Assembly (NCBI RefSeq): GCF_001676615.1
Contig: NZ_LYXZ01000020.1
Location: 62,001 to 126,000 of the forward strand
Length of the DNA stretch: 64,000 bases
Source: Labrys sp. WJW
Lineage (GTDB): Bacteria > Pseudomonadota > Alphaproteobacteria > Rhizobiales > Labraceae
Reading direction: 5' to 3'
This document shows positions 46,636-55,165 of this stretch, piece after piece. The notes below the pieces were generated by a model that was given only the letters and a program-made list of their open reading frames with translations, made no database searches and was not told the DNA's origin. Each line of letters starts with the position of its first letter. Position 1 is the first letter of the stretch. The position numbers were made by a program, and so were the translations under genes.

Positions 46636-47067
46636 ATGCCTGACGAGGGCCCGATTTCGGTTTTCGACGATCCTGCTCCCTCGGATCTCCAGCGGCTCGA
46701 CGATCTGCTGGACCAGGACAATATCGAACGCACCGGCATCCGCGATGCACGGATCCTGGCCATTCTGCTGCGCTCTGCCGAGGGAGAGCTTTATGCCGGG
46801 CTGCACGGGCATAGTTGGGGCGGTTGCTGCGAGATCAAGACGCTTTGGGTTGCCGAAGACCGTCGTCGGCAGGGGCTCGGTGTGCGCCTTCTGGCGGCGG
46901 CCGAAGAAGAGGCGCTCCGTCGGGGCTGCTGTCAGATCGTGCTGACGACCCACACCTTCCAGGCGCCCGCCTTCTACGAGAAGTGCGGGTTCCGGCGGCT
47001 GGCATCGATCGAGGACTATCCGCGGGGACATGCCAACATCATGATGGTGAAACCATTGAAACGATGA
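46636..47067 (+). CDS. GNAT family N-acetyltransferase
   Basis: The 143-residue protein is a GNAT acyltransferase. The acetyl-CoA loop RRRQGLGVRLLAAAEEEA is near residue 78, preceded by IKTLWVAED and followed by FYEKCGFRRLASI. The beta-bulge stretch HGHSWGGCCEIKTLWV has an unusual Trp-Gly-Gly-Cys-Cys run. Substrate unknown. Its stop lies 16 bases before a large palindrome shared with the convergent RtcB gene. Confidence 0.87.
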   Translation: MPDEGPISVFDDPAPSDLQRLDDLLDQDNIERTGIRDARILAILLRSAEGELYAGLHGHSWGGCCEIKTLWVAEDRRRQGLGVRLLAAAEEEALRRGCCQIVLTTHTFQAPAFYEKCGFRRLASIEDYPRGHANIMMVKPLKR

Positions 47068-47082
47068 TGCAGCCTGCCACGC

Positions 47083-47142
47083 GGCATCTTGTCCGTTTTT
47101 CCCGCGCGGAAAAGGCAAGGGTGCAGGAACGGGCAAGATGCC
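47083..47142. terminator. Palindrome, probable bidirectional terminator between GNAT and RtcB genes
   Basis: Arms GGCATCTTGTCCGTT (47083-47097) and AACGGGCAAGATGCC (47128-47142) pair with one mismatch, enclosing a second stem TTTTTCCCGCGCGGAAAA. It stands between convergent stop codons. The T-rich inner stem, rather than an external T-run, makes this a compound structure. Confidence 0.65.
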
Positions 47143-47157
47143 GGCGAGTTCGCAGTC

Positions 47158-48561
47158 TCAACTCCGCTTCTTGCGCCAGGGTGCGTCCTGTTCCCAGTCG
47201 CCGGCCATGATCGAGCCATAGGGCAGGACCTCGTCGATTACCTCGGCGAGGCCGTATTTGTCGATCTGGGCCCGCACCGCGGCGGCATTCTTGTAGGCCT
47301 GCGGCAATTCGGACAGATCCGCCTTGCCGCAATAGAAGCGCACGTCGATGCCCTCGGGCAGGTCCGGCTTTTCCTGACGCAAAAAGGCCGAGCGGCTGAG
47401 ATTGCGGCCCGCCCCGTGCGGAGCGAAACCGAGGGCCTCCTTGCGGTCGCGATGCGCCGTGATCAGGATCGGTTCGGCCATGTTGAGCGGGATCAGCGTG
47501 CGGCCGTCATCGTCCGGCGAGAAGCCGGGCCAGGACGGCGTCGCCCCCTTGCCGTGATAGTAGAGCCCGTCATTGCGCCGGAACACGAAATTGTGCTCGT
47601 TCCAGAACCGGTCCGCCACCGCATTGCCGAGCGACCTCGCGGCCAGGTCGTGAATGGCGAAATGGCTCGCCTTGGTCCAGCTCCGCGCGAATTGCAGGGC
47701 CTGCCAATAGGCCTGGCCCTCATCGCTCGAGGCCTTCAGCCAGGCATTATGGGCAGGCACCCGCGGCGCCACGATCTGGGTGTGCTTGCGGGCGGCGGCC
47801 ATGCCGCGCTTGTAGAGCTGGGCACCAAGTCCGCGCGAGCCGTGATGGGTCACCAGCGCCGACTGGCCGCTGGAGCCGAGATGGCCGACATAGGCAAAGT
47901 GATTGCCGTCGCCCTGCGAGCCGAAATGGCCGAGCACGATGTTGCCGAGCCCGTGCAGGAAGGGATTGGCCTGCAGCGTGGCATCGATATCGGGCGCGAA
48001 ATCCGGGACGATCATCGCCTTGCGACCGCCGGGGCCGAAATGGGTCACGGCCTGGACGGCATCGAGGATGCGCCTGGGATCATCCTTGCGCGCAAACACG
48101 GTGATCGCCACCGAGCAGCAGATGTCGGCGGAATGAAAGCCGGGATGAATGGCGTCCTCGCAGGCGACCGCGCCGCCGACCGGAATGGTTCCGAGAGCGG
48201 TGCCGGAAGGGCAGGCGTCGGGCATCACGGCGCCGGCAACGATGGTCGGCACCCGCATGAGCGCGTCCATATGCGCGGTCACGGCGGCGAGGTTGGCCCG
48301 TTCGAGCTCGCCTTCGGCGTCCAGGAAGATGCCATAGGGCAGGCCATTGGTGCGCAGCAGGGTCTCGACCGGCTGCATGGCCTGCAGGGCGATGAAGATG
48401 GTATCGTCATCCGCGCCGGCCCGGCGCAGGCGATTGGCCTCGGCCAGGGCCGGGCCGAACCACCTGCCGGGCTGAAAGCCCCAGGCAATCAGCGTCGTGC
48501 CATCGATGGCGCCTGTGGTTGCGGTCATGTCGGGAGATGCCCCGTCCACATTCCGTGTCAT
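47158..48561 (-). CDS. rtcB: RtcB family RNA ligase (tRNA-splicing/RNA-repair type), long variant
   Basis: RtcB ligates RNA 2',3'-cyclic-phosphate or 3'-phosphate ends to 5'-OH ends with GTP and Mn. All catalytic residues can be placed in this 467-residue protein: Asp146 and Cys149 (SADICCS), Asn220-His221 (GDGNHF), His239 (THHGSRGLG), His323 (EHNFVF) and the guanylylated His382 (PHGAGRN). Spacing before the first motif is longer than usual. ATG at 48561 is used; one at 48528 is possible. No archease, RtcA or RtcR is adjacent. Confidence 0.88.
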   Translation of the reverse strand: MTRNVDGASPDMTATTGAIDGTTLIAWGFQPGRWFGPALAEANRLRRAGADDDTIFIALQAMQPVETLLRTNGLPYGIFLDAEGELERANLAAVTAHMDALMRVPTIVAGAVMPDACPSGTALGTIPVGGAVACEDAIHPGFHSADICCSVAITVFARKDDPRRILDAVQAVTHFGPGGRKAMIVPDFAPDIDATLQANPFLHGLGNIVLGHFGSQGDGNHFAYVGHLGSSGQSALVTHHGSRGLGAQLYKRGMAAARKHTQIVAPRVPAHNAWLKASSDEGQAYWQALQFARSWTKASHFAIHDLAARSLGNAVADRFWNEHNFVFRRNDGLYYHGKGATPSWPGFSPDDDGRTLIPLNMAEPILITAHRDRKEALGFAPHGAGRNLSRSAFLRQEKPDLPEGIDVRFYCGKADLSELPQAYKNAAAVRAQIDKYGLAEVIDEVLPYGSIMAGDWEQDAPWRKKRS

Positions 48562-48686
48562 AGCTCTGGTTCCGGTGTGTTGTCTTGCAACGCCGCGCAA
48601 CAAGAGTTTGGGGCGGACCGGCGTTTAGGCCGATGCGCCGCTAAAAGCAAGTCGATTTCCCTTTGGGAAAGGTACCAGTACGACGC

Positions 48687-48716
48687 AAAGAAAAAGGCAG
48701 GGAAATCCCTGCCTTT
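48687..48716 (-). terminator. Intrinsic terminator of gcrA
   Basis: Minus strand AAAGGCAGGGATTTCCCTGCCTTT (24 bases, 10-bp stem) is followed by TTCTTTG. It lies 26 bases beyond the gcrA stop codon. Confidence 0.85.
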
Positions 48717-48741
48717 GAAAGGATCGGATGAAATCCTGCGA

Positions 48742-49284
48742 TCAGGCGCGGGCGGCGCGGCGCTCCTTGTCGCGGTCCCGCCGGCGGTCGAGTACCGGCT
48801 GGTAGGCGATCGAGGCATGATGGGGGCAATAGGGGCCGGAAGGCCCGACGCGGCTGCCGCAGAAACGGAAATCCTCACGCCCGGGATCGCCCAGCGGCCA
48901 GCGGCACATATGCTCGCGCAGCTCCATGATGGTGACGCGCTCGGACATCGGAATGACGACTTCCTCGACCGGGCGCAGGGCGGGTTCGGGGCGTTCTTCA
49001 ATGGCGACGAGCGGCATGATCTGTGGAGCGAGGGCGGTATTGCCCCGCACCACCGGCGCGGAGGTCTGGGTGCGGAGCGGATGCGAGGGAGCCCGCGTGG
49101 GCTTGATGCGACGCTGTGGTGCCGGCGCAGGCGCCTTGGCCCGGCCAGACAAACCGAGTCTATGCACCTTGCCGATCACGGCATTGCGTGTGACGCCGCC
49201 AAGTTCTGTGGCAATGGCGCTAGCAGACAGACCTTCTGACCACAGCTTTTTCAGAAGTTCTACCCGCTCGTCTGTCCAGTGCAT
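48742..49284 (-). CDS. gcrA: GcrA cell cycle regulator
   Basis: The 180-residue protein has the N-terminal DNA-binding domain WTDERVELLKKLWSEGLSASAIATELGGVTRNAVIGKVHRLGLSGR (within residues 3-48). A Pro/Ala/Arg linker and a conserved C-terminus (MELREHMCRWPLGDPGREDFRFCG) that contacts sigma-70 domain 2 follow. GcrA activates promoters with CcrM-methylated GANTC sites. Four GANTC sites and a CtrA box lie upstream. Confidence 0.97.
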   Translation of the reverse strand: MHWTDERVELLKKLWSEGLSASAIATELGGVTRNAVIGKVHRLGLSGRAKAPAPAPQRRIKPTRAPSHPLRTQTSAPVVRGNTALAPQIMPLVAIEERPEPALRPVEEVVIPMSERVTIMELREHMCRWPLGDPGREDFRFCGSRVGPSGPYCPHHASIAYQPVLDRRRDRDKERRAARA

Positions 49285-49331
49285 CAGCCTCTCCTGCCTT
49301 CCGCCTTGTTTTCGCCCGAATTCGCTACGCC

Positions 49332-49523
49332 GAATCCTTTCCCATCAGCCACGATGTCGACAGAACATCGTTGCGCATGCACGCCATGAGCTGACAGGAG
49401 TTACGAGACGCCGCACGAGATGTCGTGCTTAACGAAGCCTTAACTACAATAGGCAGTGACTCTCGCGCAAGAGTCCTGCTGACGTGGGGTGCGTTTTCCC
49501 CAGCTTCGGCGACAAAGTGAGTC
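49332..49523 (-). promoter_or_regulatory. CtrA box and GANTC cluster upstream of gcrA
   Basis: TTAACGAAGCCTTAAC at 49429-49444 is an exact TTAA-N7-TTAA CtrA site. GANTC sites are at 49332-49336, 49458-49462, 49471-49475 and 49519-49523. The whole group lies in the 279-base gap upstream of gcrA. Confidence 0.7.
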
Positions 49524-49563
49524 TTTTCGGTAACAGCGGAGGGCGTGCAGGTTTCCGTTTACG

Positions 49564-50424
49564 TCACGGAAGGCCTGCAAAGGGATCGACAGGAAACCAG
49601 CGGCGCACGAGATCGGCATAGACGCCCTGTTCCCAGATCTGGAAAAGGGCGTAGTCGATGGCCTGCTTGAGATCCCCGTCCTCGCGTCGCATGGCCATGC
49701 CGATACCGTCACCGAAAAAGTGGCCGTCGAGATAAGGCGCGCCCGCAAAGCTGCAGCAATTGCCGGCGTCCGAACCGTTGAGCCAGAGCGACAGGCCGAT
49801 GCCGTCGGCGAAGGCAAGATCGATTTCCCCGCGCTTGAGGGCTTCGCGCAGCGCCGCGTCATTGGCGAAGGATACAAGGCTGGCGGTCTTGAGATAGGCC
49901 TTGGCATAGGCGGCATGCGCCGTGTCGGCGACGACGCCGATGCGGCGACCGGCCAGCCCCTTCGGCGTGAGGGCCGGTGGCGGCTCCTGGCGCCGCATGG
50001 CGAAGCGGGCAGGGCGCATGTAATAGGGGCGGGAGAACTGCAGCCTTTCGCGCGCTTCCTTGCTCGGCACGAGCGAGGCGGCGATCACATCCGCCTGTCC
50101 CTCCTCCAGGGCTGCGACGATGGTGTCCCAGCGCCGGGCCTGGATGGTGCAAGGGACCTTCAGTTGCCGGCAGACCGCGCGGGCGAGGTCGACATTGAAG
50201 CCTTCCAGGGCGCCGCTGGATCCCTGGAAGTCGAAAGGCGGAAAATCGTCCTCGGTCAGGAAGCGGATCCGCCTTACCGATTTCAGATCCGGTCGTTCCG
50301 GGCGCCGGTGTGGATCCCACAGGCCGTAGGGGCCGGTGGAGGTCGGGGCCGCCATGCCGTCGCCATGGGCGGGGATGGCGAGCATCAGTCCGAGCAAGAG
50401 CGTCCAGAAGGCACCGAATTTCAA
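49564..50424 (-). CDS. Orphan transporter-substrate-binding-domain protein (SBP_bac_3)
   Basis: The 286-residue exported protein has a signal peptide (residues 1-22, ending AHGDG) and an SBP_bac_3 domain: IRFLTEDDFPPFDFQGSSGALEGFNVDLARAVC near residue 52, VAALEEGQADVIAASL, and GRRIGVVADTAHAAYAKAYL. No permease or ATPase gene is near, so it may serve a distant transporter or act as a receptor or enzyme. The start is TTG at 50424, since a TAG closes the frame 12 bases upstream. It follows the SCO gene after 150 bases on the same strand. Confidence 0.82.
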   Translation of the reverse strand: MKFGAFWTLLLGLMLAIPAHGDGMAAPTSTGPYGLWDPHRRPERPDLKSVRRIRFLTEDDFPPFDFQGSSGALEGFNVDLARAVCRQLKVPCTIQARRWDTIVAALEEGQADVIAASLVPSKEARERLQFSRPYYMRPARFAMRRQEPPPALTPKGLAGRRIGVVADTAHAAYAKAYLKTASLVSFANDAALREALKRGEIDLAFADGIGLSLWLNGSDAGNCCSFAGAPYLDGHFFGDGIGMAMRREDGDLKQAIDYALFQIWEQGVYADLVRRWFPVDPFAGLP

Positions 50425-50574
50425 CAGGCCATATTCCTATTGCAGCGGGGGCGGGCAGGACTTTCCGGCGGGGTCCATGGATGCGTCCACGGATGTTTCT
50501 CGGAGTTGGCTACAGCCCTGGCAGGGAATGCTCGATCCGTTCCCGGGTGCAAGGCCAATCCTCGATCTCGCACT

Positions 50575-51165
50575 TTATCGAGCCTGCATGACAGTTTCCA
50601 GAAGAGCGACTACTTCGTCTGACGAGGCGTGCAGGTCGAAGCTCGATTGTACGCGACCTTCCTTGTCGAGTATGAATACAGTGTCGGTATGGTCAATATT
50701 GTAGTTCTTGCCTGTCCCAGGCAAGATATTTGCATCTATGCCGTAGATGTCGCGTATCGAGGCAAGTTGTGCGGGGTCGCCGGTCAGGCCGCGCAGGTGA
50801 GGGTCATAGGCGGCGAGGCTGGTCTTCAATTGCTCGGGCGTGTCCCGGTCGGGATCGACGGTGATGAAGAGGGCGTTGATCCGCGAGGCGCCTGGCCCGA
50901 GTTTCTTCAGCACCTGCGCGAGCAGGAACAAGGTCGTCGGGCAGATGTCGGGGCAGTGGGTGAAGCCGAAATAGACCAAGCTCGGCTTGCCCTGCAATTC
51001 CTTGGAGTCAAAGACGCGGCCTTCAGCGTCCGTCAGCTTGAACGGCCTGTCAATCAGGCCGATGGGCTTGTGCATGAAAAGGAAGAGGGCCCATAGACCA
51101 AGGCCGGCAAACACAAGGAACGCCGCGCTGCCGATCAGGTATTTTCGACGTGGGAATACGGCCAC
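50575..51165 (-). CDS. SCO/SenC/PrrC family copper chaperone-like protein
   Basis: The 196-residue membrane-anchored protein has a transmembrane helix at residues 11-31 and a thioredoxin-like periplasmic domain. The copper/redox motif is Cys71-x3-Cys75 (THCPDICPT) and the third ligand His159 (DHTDTVFIL). SCO proteins deliver copper to the CuA site of cytochrome c oxidase. The start is a GTG directly touching the TAA of the MerR gene. Confidence 0.94.
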   Translation of the reverse strand: MAVFPRRKYLIGSAAFLVFAGLGLWALFLFMHKPIGLIDRPFKLTDAEGRVFDSKELQGKPSLVYFGFTHCPDICPTTLFLLAQVLKKLGPGASRINALFITVDPDRDTPEQLKTSLAAYDPHLRGLTGDPAQLASIRDIYGIDANILPGTGKNYNIDHTDTVFILDKEGRVQSSFDLHASSDEVVALLETVMQAR

Positions 51166-51618
51166 TTAGCGCGGCAGGGCGTTGGCCAATCCCTCATAGC
51201 TGCGGCGCAATTCGACCAGGGCTTCATCGATCTCGCGGCGCTGACGTTCCAGATGCTCGATCTGCTCGCGGACGGTGCTGGCGCTGATGTCGAGACTCGC
51301 CGTCTTGCCCTCACCGTGATGCGCAATCATCTCGCCGATTTCTACCAGGGTAAAACCCAGCCGCTTACCCTTAAGGATAAGTTGCAGATGCTCCCGATCA
51401 CGTGCACTATAGAGCCGAGTCAGGTTGTCGCGCGTAGGATTGAGGAGGCCCTTGTCCTCGTAGAAGCGCAAGGTCCTCAAAGTAACGCCAAATTCTCGCG
51501 CAAGGTCACCTATTGTATAGGTGGTCGTACTATTCGTAGCGTTTTCTGTCTCTGCTACGAATACCGTCACCGGTTGGCCTTTTGTGTTTGTTGCCGACCT
51601 GGCTTCCAACTTTGACAT
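51166..51618 (-). CDS. MerR family transcriptional regulator without cysteines
   Basis: The 150-residue protein has an N-terminal extension of about 33 residues, then a MerR helix-turn-helix (YTIGDLAREFGVTLRTLRFYEDKGLLNP) and a coiled-coil dimer helix (REQIEHLERQRREIDEALVEL). There is not a single cysteine, so a CueR-like thiol metal sensor is excluded. This resembles the MerR branch seen beside acyl-CoA dehydrogenase genes. TAA abuts the GTG of the SCO gene, implying one transcript. Confidence 0.88.
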   Translation of the reverse strand: MSKLEARSATNTKGQPVTVFVAETENATNSTTTYTIGDLAREFGVTLRTLRFYEDKGLLNPTRDNLTRLYSARDREHLQLILKGKRLGFTLVEIGEMIAHHGEGKTASLDISASTVREQIEHLERQRREIDEALVELRRSYEGLANALPR

Positions 51619-52139
51619 GGTCTCTCTCTCGCGCCCGTTACAGGCTAGCAGCGCCGCTACTCATTCGTTGCAACAGGTACCATAATACGAAATCCGGGGG
51701 GCGTCAGCAATTAATATATTACCAAGCGAACGCCCAAATCTCCAGCAGGGAGATCATAGCCCTCGCTCTGCTTCCTTTCAAGGGTAACGTATTAAATTAG
51801 GGCGCGTTGAGCGTTTCGAACAACACGAGCATCAACAGAATTCTGGCCTTGTTGCAAAGTCTAATGTTGGTTCCTGCAAGGTATCTCACTTTCCCGTCTG
51901 CTCTGCAGTTTGGGTAGCAAGGTTTTTAGTAAAAAAAGCGCTTTGGATGCTCTACAATGTTGTTGCTACCGGGAAGAGCGCTAGGGCAGTGAGGGTTAAC
52001 AGGATATTTACCCTGTTGCGCGAAACCTGCTGTTGCGGGCACTGCGTGCCGCCCTCTCCACATGTTCCCGACCCGGTTTTCCGGGGCGGAGGCAGGGAGA
52101 GGCGTGAGAATCAGGCCGTTCGCCGGTACGGGAAGCCAA
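51619..52139. other. Divergent intergenic region with a near-CtrA site
   Basis: This 521-base gap is AT-rich at 51690-51960 relative to its surroundings. It has GGTAGCAA (51913-51920) and TTGCTACC (51964-51971) as an inverted pair enclosing AGCGCTTT/AAGAGCGCT arms. The near-CtrA site TTAACAGGATATTTAC is at 51997-52012, and a GANTC site (GAATC) at 52108-52112. I see no convincing gene; a small RNA cannot be excluded. Confidence 0.5.
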
Positions 52140-54443
52140 ATGAACCAAGCAGCGTCATGGAGTGTCGAGGGCGTCGATTCCCAGACGCGCGAGGCTGCCG
52201 CCGTCCTGGCACGCCGCTCGGGCATGACGCTTGCACAATGGCTCAAATCCACCGTTGCCGAGCAGAAATTGCATGAGCCGTCGCTTTTCGAGACGCAGAG
52301 CGACCTGCCGGAATCACCCTTGGCGGCGATTGCTCGAAAGCTGGCCGCGACCCGTGAGAGGTATGTCGGTAGCAGTTCCGATGATCCGAAACGAAAGATC
52401 CAGACGGTAGAAGTCAGTGCGGCGGTGCTCGCGCGCCACATCCGCGCAAGTGAAGCCAGAATGGCGGGGCTGATCGAGCAACTTATCCACAGGCAGGAGC
52501 AGGGCGAGGTGCAGATGGCTGCCCTGGTCGATGCCCTCGTGGATGGTTTTGCGTCCCGACCCGCCCCTGCGGCGCCGGTCGGCGAAGTCGATGCTCTCGA
52601 TGACCTGGCGCGGGATCTGGAGCAGCGCATCGCCGGCATGGCCGACAAGATCGGTTCGGTTGCATCCGCACCATCGGTTCCGCCTGCGCCTCGCGACGAT
52701 CTGAGCGAGCAGATTGCGGCGCTGACGCGGGAGGTCGCCGAACTCAGGCGCAGCCATCCCCCCGCCGCATCCGGCCAGGAGGATCTCGCCGGTCTGCGTG
52801 CGGAGATGGCGGATCTCAGCCGGCACGTGGCCGACATCCGCTCCCCGGAGCAGTTTGCGCGCCTCGACAAGAAACTCGATCTGTTGGCACGCCAGGCCCA
52901 GGATCCGGCCGTGCTGGCCACACTCCAGCGCGAGACGGCCGATATTCGCGCCCGCCTTGGCGATCTCGTCCGCCAGCCCGAGGGCACACATCAGCTTCAT
53001 GAGAAGATCGATGCCCTGCGCCAGGCCGTGGACGAGGCGCAGTCCTCGACCAATGCCTCCTTCACCGGGTTGATGGCCAGGCTCGAAGGCCTGGATGGGC
53101 GTGTCGTCGACGAGGCGGCTTTCTCCGCCCTGGAGCGGCAGATCGCAGCCATGGCCGGCAGCATCGAGGGGCTCGCCGGCGGCGGGCCTGGCGCTGCGCA
53201 ACTGCGGGAGGCTTTCGGCGAGGCATTGGCCGGATCGGCGCTGGCCGCCTTGCCGGAGGAATTGCAGCGGATCTATCGTGAGCTGCGCCAGTATCAGCAG
53301 GACGATGTCCGGGACACCCGCAAGGCTCTCGACGCCTTGCAATCGCTGCTGCACCAGCTCGGCAATCGCCTTGCCTCCGTCGAGGAGGTGGTCAGGAGCC
53401 GGGGCGGAGCGGTCGTCGCCGGACCGCCCGATCTATCGGAGGTCCCGCCCTTGTTCGGCCGCGAGCGACCCGACGACATTGCCTGGTCGGATGACCTGCC
53501 GCGATCCCTTGCGGGTGACGGGCCCCGCAGTTCCTTCACGGACACGCCGCACAATACCGGCCGTCCCAGCCAGGTTTCCGCACTCGGGGCAGGCGGTCCG
53601 TCGCCACCGGGCGGAACGCGCAGCGCCTTCATCGCCGCGGCGCGGCGGGCGGCGCGTGCCGCAAACGAGGCCGAGGGGGCCATCACGCGCGAGGAGAACG
53701 ATCCCGTGACCGGAGGTGAACCATTCTACAAACGGCACAAGCGCCCGATTCTGCTGGGTCTGGCGGCCGTGACCATGATGCTGGGCGCGCTGCAGGGCGG
53801 CAAGGCCAGCGCGGCACCCAGCAGCCGACCCATGACGCGCCTGAGCACGTCGGCAATGCCTCAGATGCGGCCGGAGATAGCCATACCCAAGCCCGAGCAG
53901 GCCGGCCAGGCCCTGGCCTGGTTCGAGGAGGCACGCCGGCTCGATCGGCCTGACGCCTCCACCCAGGATCTCGCCAAGGCGGCCGGGCTTTATCGCCAGG
54001 CGGCCCAGATGGGCTATACGCCGGCCTTGTTCCTGCTGGGGCTGGCCTATGACAAGGGCAGGGGAGTCGGCCAGGATGCCGTGCTGGCGGGGCTGTGGTA
54101 TCAGCGCGCGGCCGAGCATGGTTCCGTGAACGCGATGTACAACCTGGCCGTGCTCTATGCCAATGGCGCCGTCATGGGCGCTCCAGACTACGAACAGGCG
54201 GCTCGCTGGTTCCACCAGGCCGCCGAGAAAGGCCATGTCGCCAGCCAGTATAATTACGGCCTGCTGGCGGCGCGCGGCCTCGGCACGCCGCGCGATCTTG
54301 CCGTGTCCTATCGCTTCCTTGCCCTCGCCGCGGCGGCCGGCGATGCGGACGCGCTGGAAAAGCTGGCGGAAATCGAGACGCGCCTGACGCCCTCGCAGCG
54401 CGCGTCGGTCGAGGGAGGCAAGGCCGGACGGCATCCTTGCTGA
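52140..54443 (+). CDS. PodJ-like polar localization protein with Sel1 repeats
   Basis: The 767-residue protein has a PodJ/EmcR-like layout: an N-terminal motif SVEGVDSQTREAAAVLARRSGMTLAQWL, long coiled-coil segments at about 50-440, a basic/proline-rich linker, a single transmembrane helix near residues 534-553 (RPILLGLAAVTMMLGAL), and Sel1/TPR repeats at about 615-740. Caulobacter PodJ has an additional C-terminal peptidoglycan-binding domain that is absent here. The ATG at 52140 has GGGAAG upstream; an earlier in-frame ATG adds 26 residues. Confidence 0.82.
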   Translation: MNQAASWSVEGVDSQTREAAAVLARRSGMTLAQWLKSTVAEQKLHEPSLFETQSDLPESPLAAIARKLAATRERYVGSSSDDPKRKIQTVEVSAAVLARHIRASEARMAGLIEQLIHRQEQGEVQMAALVDALVDGFASRPAPAAPVGEVDALDDLARDLEQRIAGMADKIGSVASAPSVPPAPRDDLSEQIAALTREVAELRRSHPPAASGQEDLAGLRAEMADLSRHVADIRSPEQFARLDKKLDLLARQAQDPAVLATLQRETADIRARLGDLVRQPEGTHQLHEKIDALRQAVDEAQSSTNASFTGLMARLEGLDGRVVDEAAFSALERQIAAMAGSIEGLAGGGPGAAQLREAFGEALAGSALAALPEELQRIYRELRQYQQDDVRDTRKALDALQSLLHQLGNRLASVEEVVRSRGGAVVAGPPDLSEVPPLFGRERPDDIAWSDDLPRSLAGDGPRSSFTDTPHNTGRPSQVSALGAGGPSPPGGTRSAFIAAARRAARAANEAEGAITREENDPVTGGEPFYKRHKRPILLGLAAVTMMLGALQGGKASAAPSSRPMTRLSTSAMPQMRPEIAIPKPEQAGQALAWFEEARRLDRPDASTQDLAKAAGLYRQAAQMGYTPALFLLGLAYDKGRGVGQDAVLAGLWYQRAAEHGSVNAMYNLAVLYANGAVMGAPDYEQAARWFHQAAEKGHVASQYNYGLLAARGLGTPRDLAVSYRFLALAAAAGDADALEKLAEIETRLTPSQRASVEGGKAGRHPC

Positions 54444-54474
54444 GGGGAGCCGTGAGGAGAAGGCTTGTCGCCCC

Positions 54475-55164
54475 TCATCCGCCCAGGCACCGCGCTCTCG
54501 GGAAGGCGAAGACGCGCTCGTCGCCCATCAGATGCGCGGTGAAACCATCGGGAAACAGGGGGGCAAAGGCGGCGTCGCGCACGTTCAGCCCACCGGCATA
54601 GGCGCCGAAGGCCGGCAGGATGGCGCGCTTGCCGTCACCGGCGAAGCAGCGCCGCCTTAGCGAGCGCCCGCGTGTTGCCACCCTGGCGACCGGGTGCAGA
54701 TGGCCGGCGATCTCGCCGGGTTCAGCCTTGGCCGATGGCTCGTGGCGGAACAGCACGGAGCCGATGGCGAGCTCCGGCGTTGCGGTGCCGCCAAGGCCCG
54801 TCGGCGGATCCGGATCGTGGTTGCCGGCGATCCAGAATATCTCGCGCCCATGGATGCAGCGCTGCAGCGCCTCGCGATCGCCGGGGGCGAGGCGGGCATC
54901 GGCACGGCGGTCGTGGAAACTGTCGCCGAGGAAGACCAGTCGCTTCGCGCCGAAGCGGGACAGGAGCCGCGCCAGGCGCTTCAAGGTCTCGGCGGTATCA
55001 TAGGGCGGCAGAAGTACGCGGCGTTCGGCGAAGGAGGAACCCTTTTCCAGATGCAGGTCCGAAACGACGACCAGGCTTTCCTCGAGCCAGACCAGCGCAC
55101 CGTCGGCGGTGGCAAGAAATTCGACGCCTGCGACGGCCAGCACGGCTTCATCCCGCCGGATCAT
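54475..55164 (-). CDS. pdeM: Ligase-associated DNA damage response endonuclease PdeM
   Basis: The 229-residue metallophosphoesterase has VSDLHLEKG (36-38 DLH), GDSFHD (80-85), GNHD (114-117) and GHLH (154-157). These are the classic binuclear metal motifs of the PdeM group found with Lhr-type helicase and ATP-dependent ligase. ATG at 55164 follows one base after the helicase stop; a TTG at 55206 inside the helicase is less likely. Confidence 0.93.
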   Translation of the reverse strand: MIRRDEAVLAVAGVEFLATADGALVWLEESLVVVSDLHLEKGSSFAERRVLLPPYDTAETLKRLARLLSRFGAKRLVFLGDSFHDRRADARLAPGDREALQRCIHGREIFWIAGNHDPDPPTGLGGTATPELAIGSVLFRHEPSAKAEPGEIAGHLHPVARVATRGRSLRRRCFAGDGKRAILPAFGAYAGGLNVRDAAFAPLFPDGFTAHLMGDERVFAFPRARCLGG

Positions 55165-55165
55165 C

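Noticed and set aside
47089..49239. A 716-codon plus-strand frame across rtcB and gcrA
   Set aside because: It spans two recognised genes on the other strand and has low-complexity composition typical of GC-rich shadows.
51166..51618. CueR-type copper sensor
   Set aside because: The protein contains no cysteine, so the thiol copper site is missing despite the SCO neighbour.
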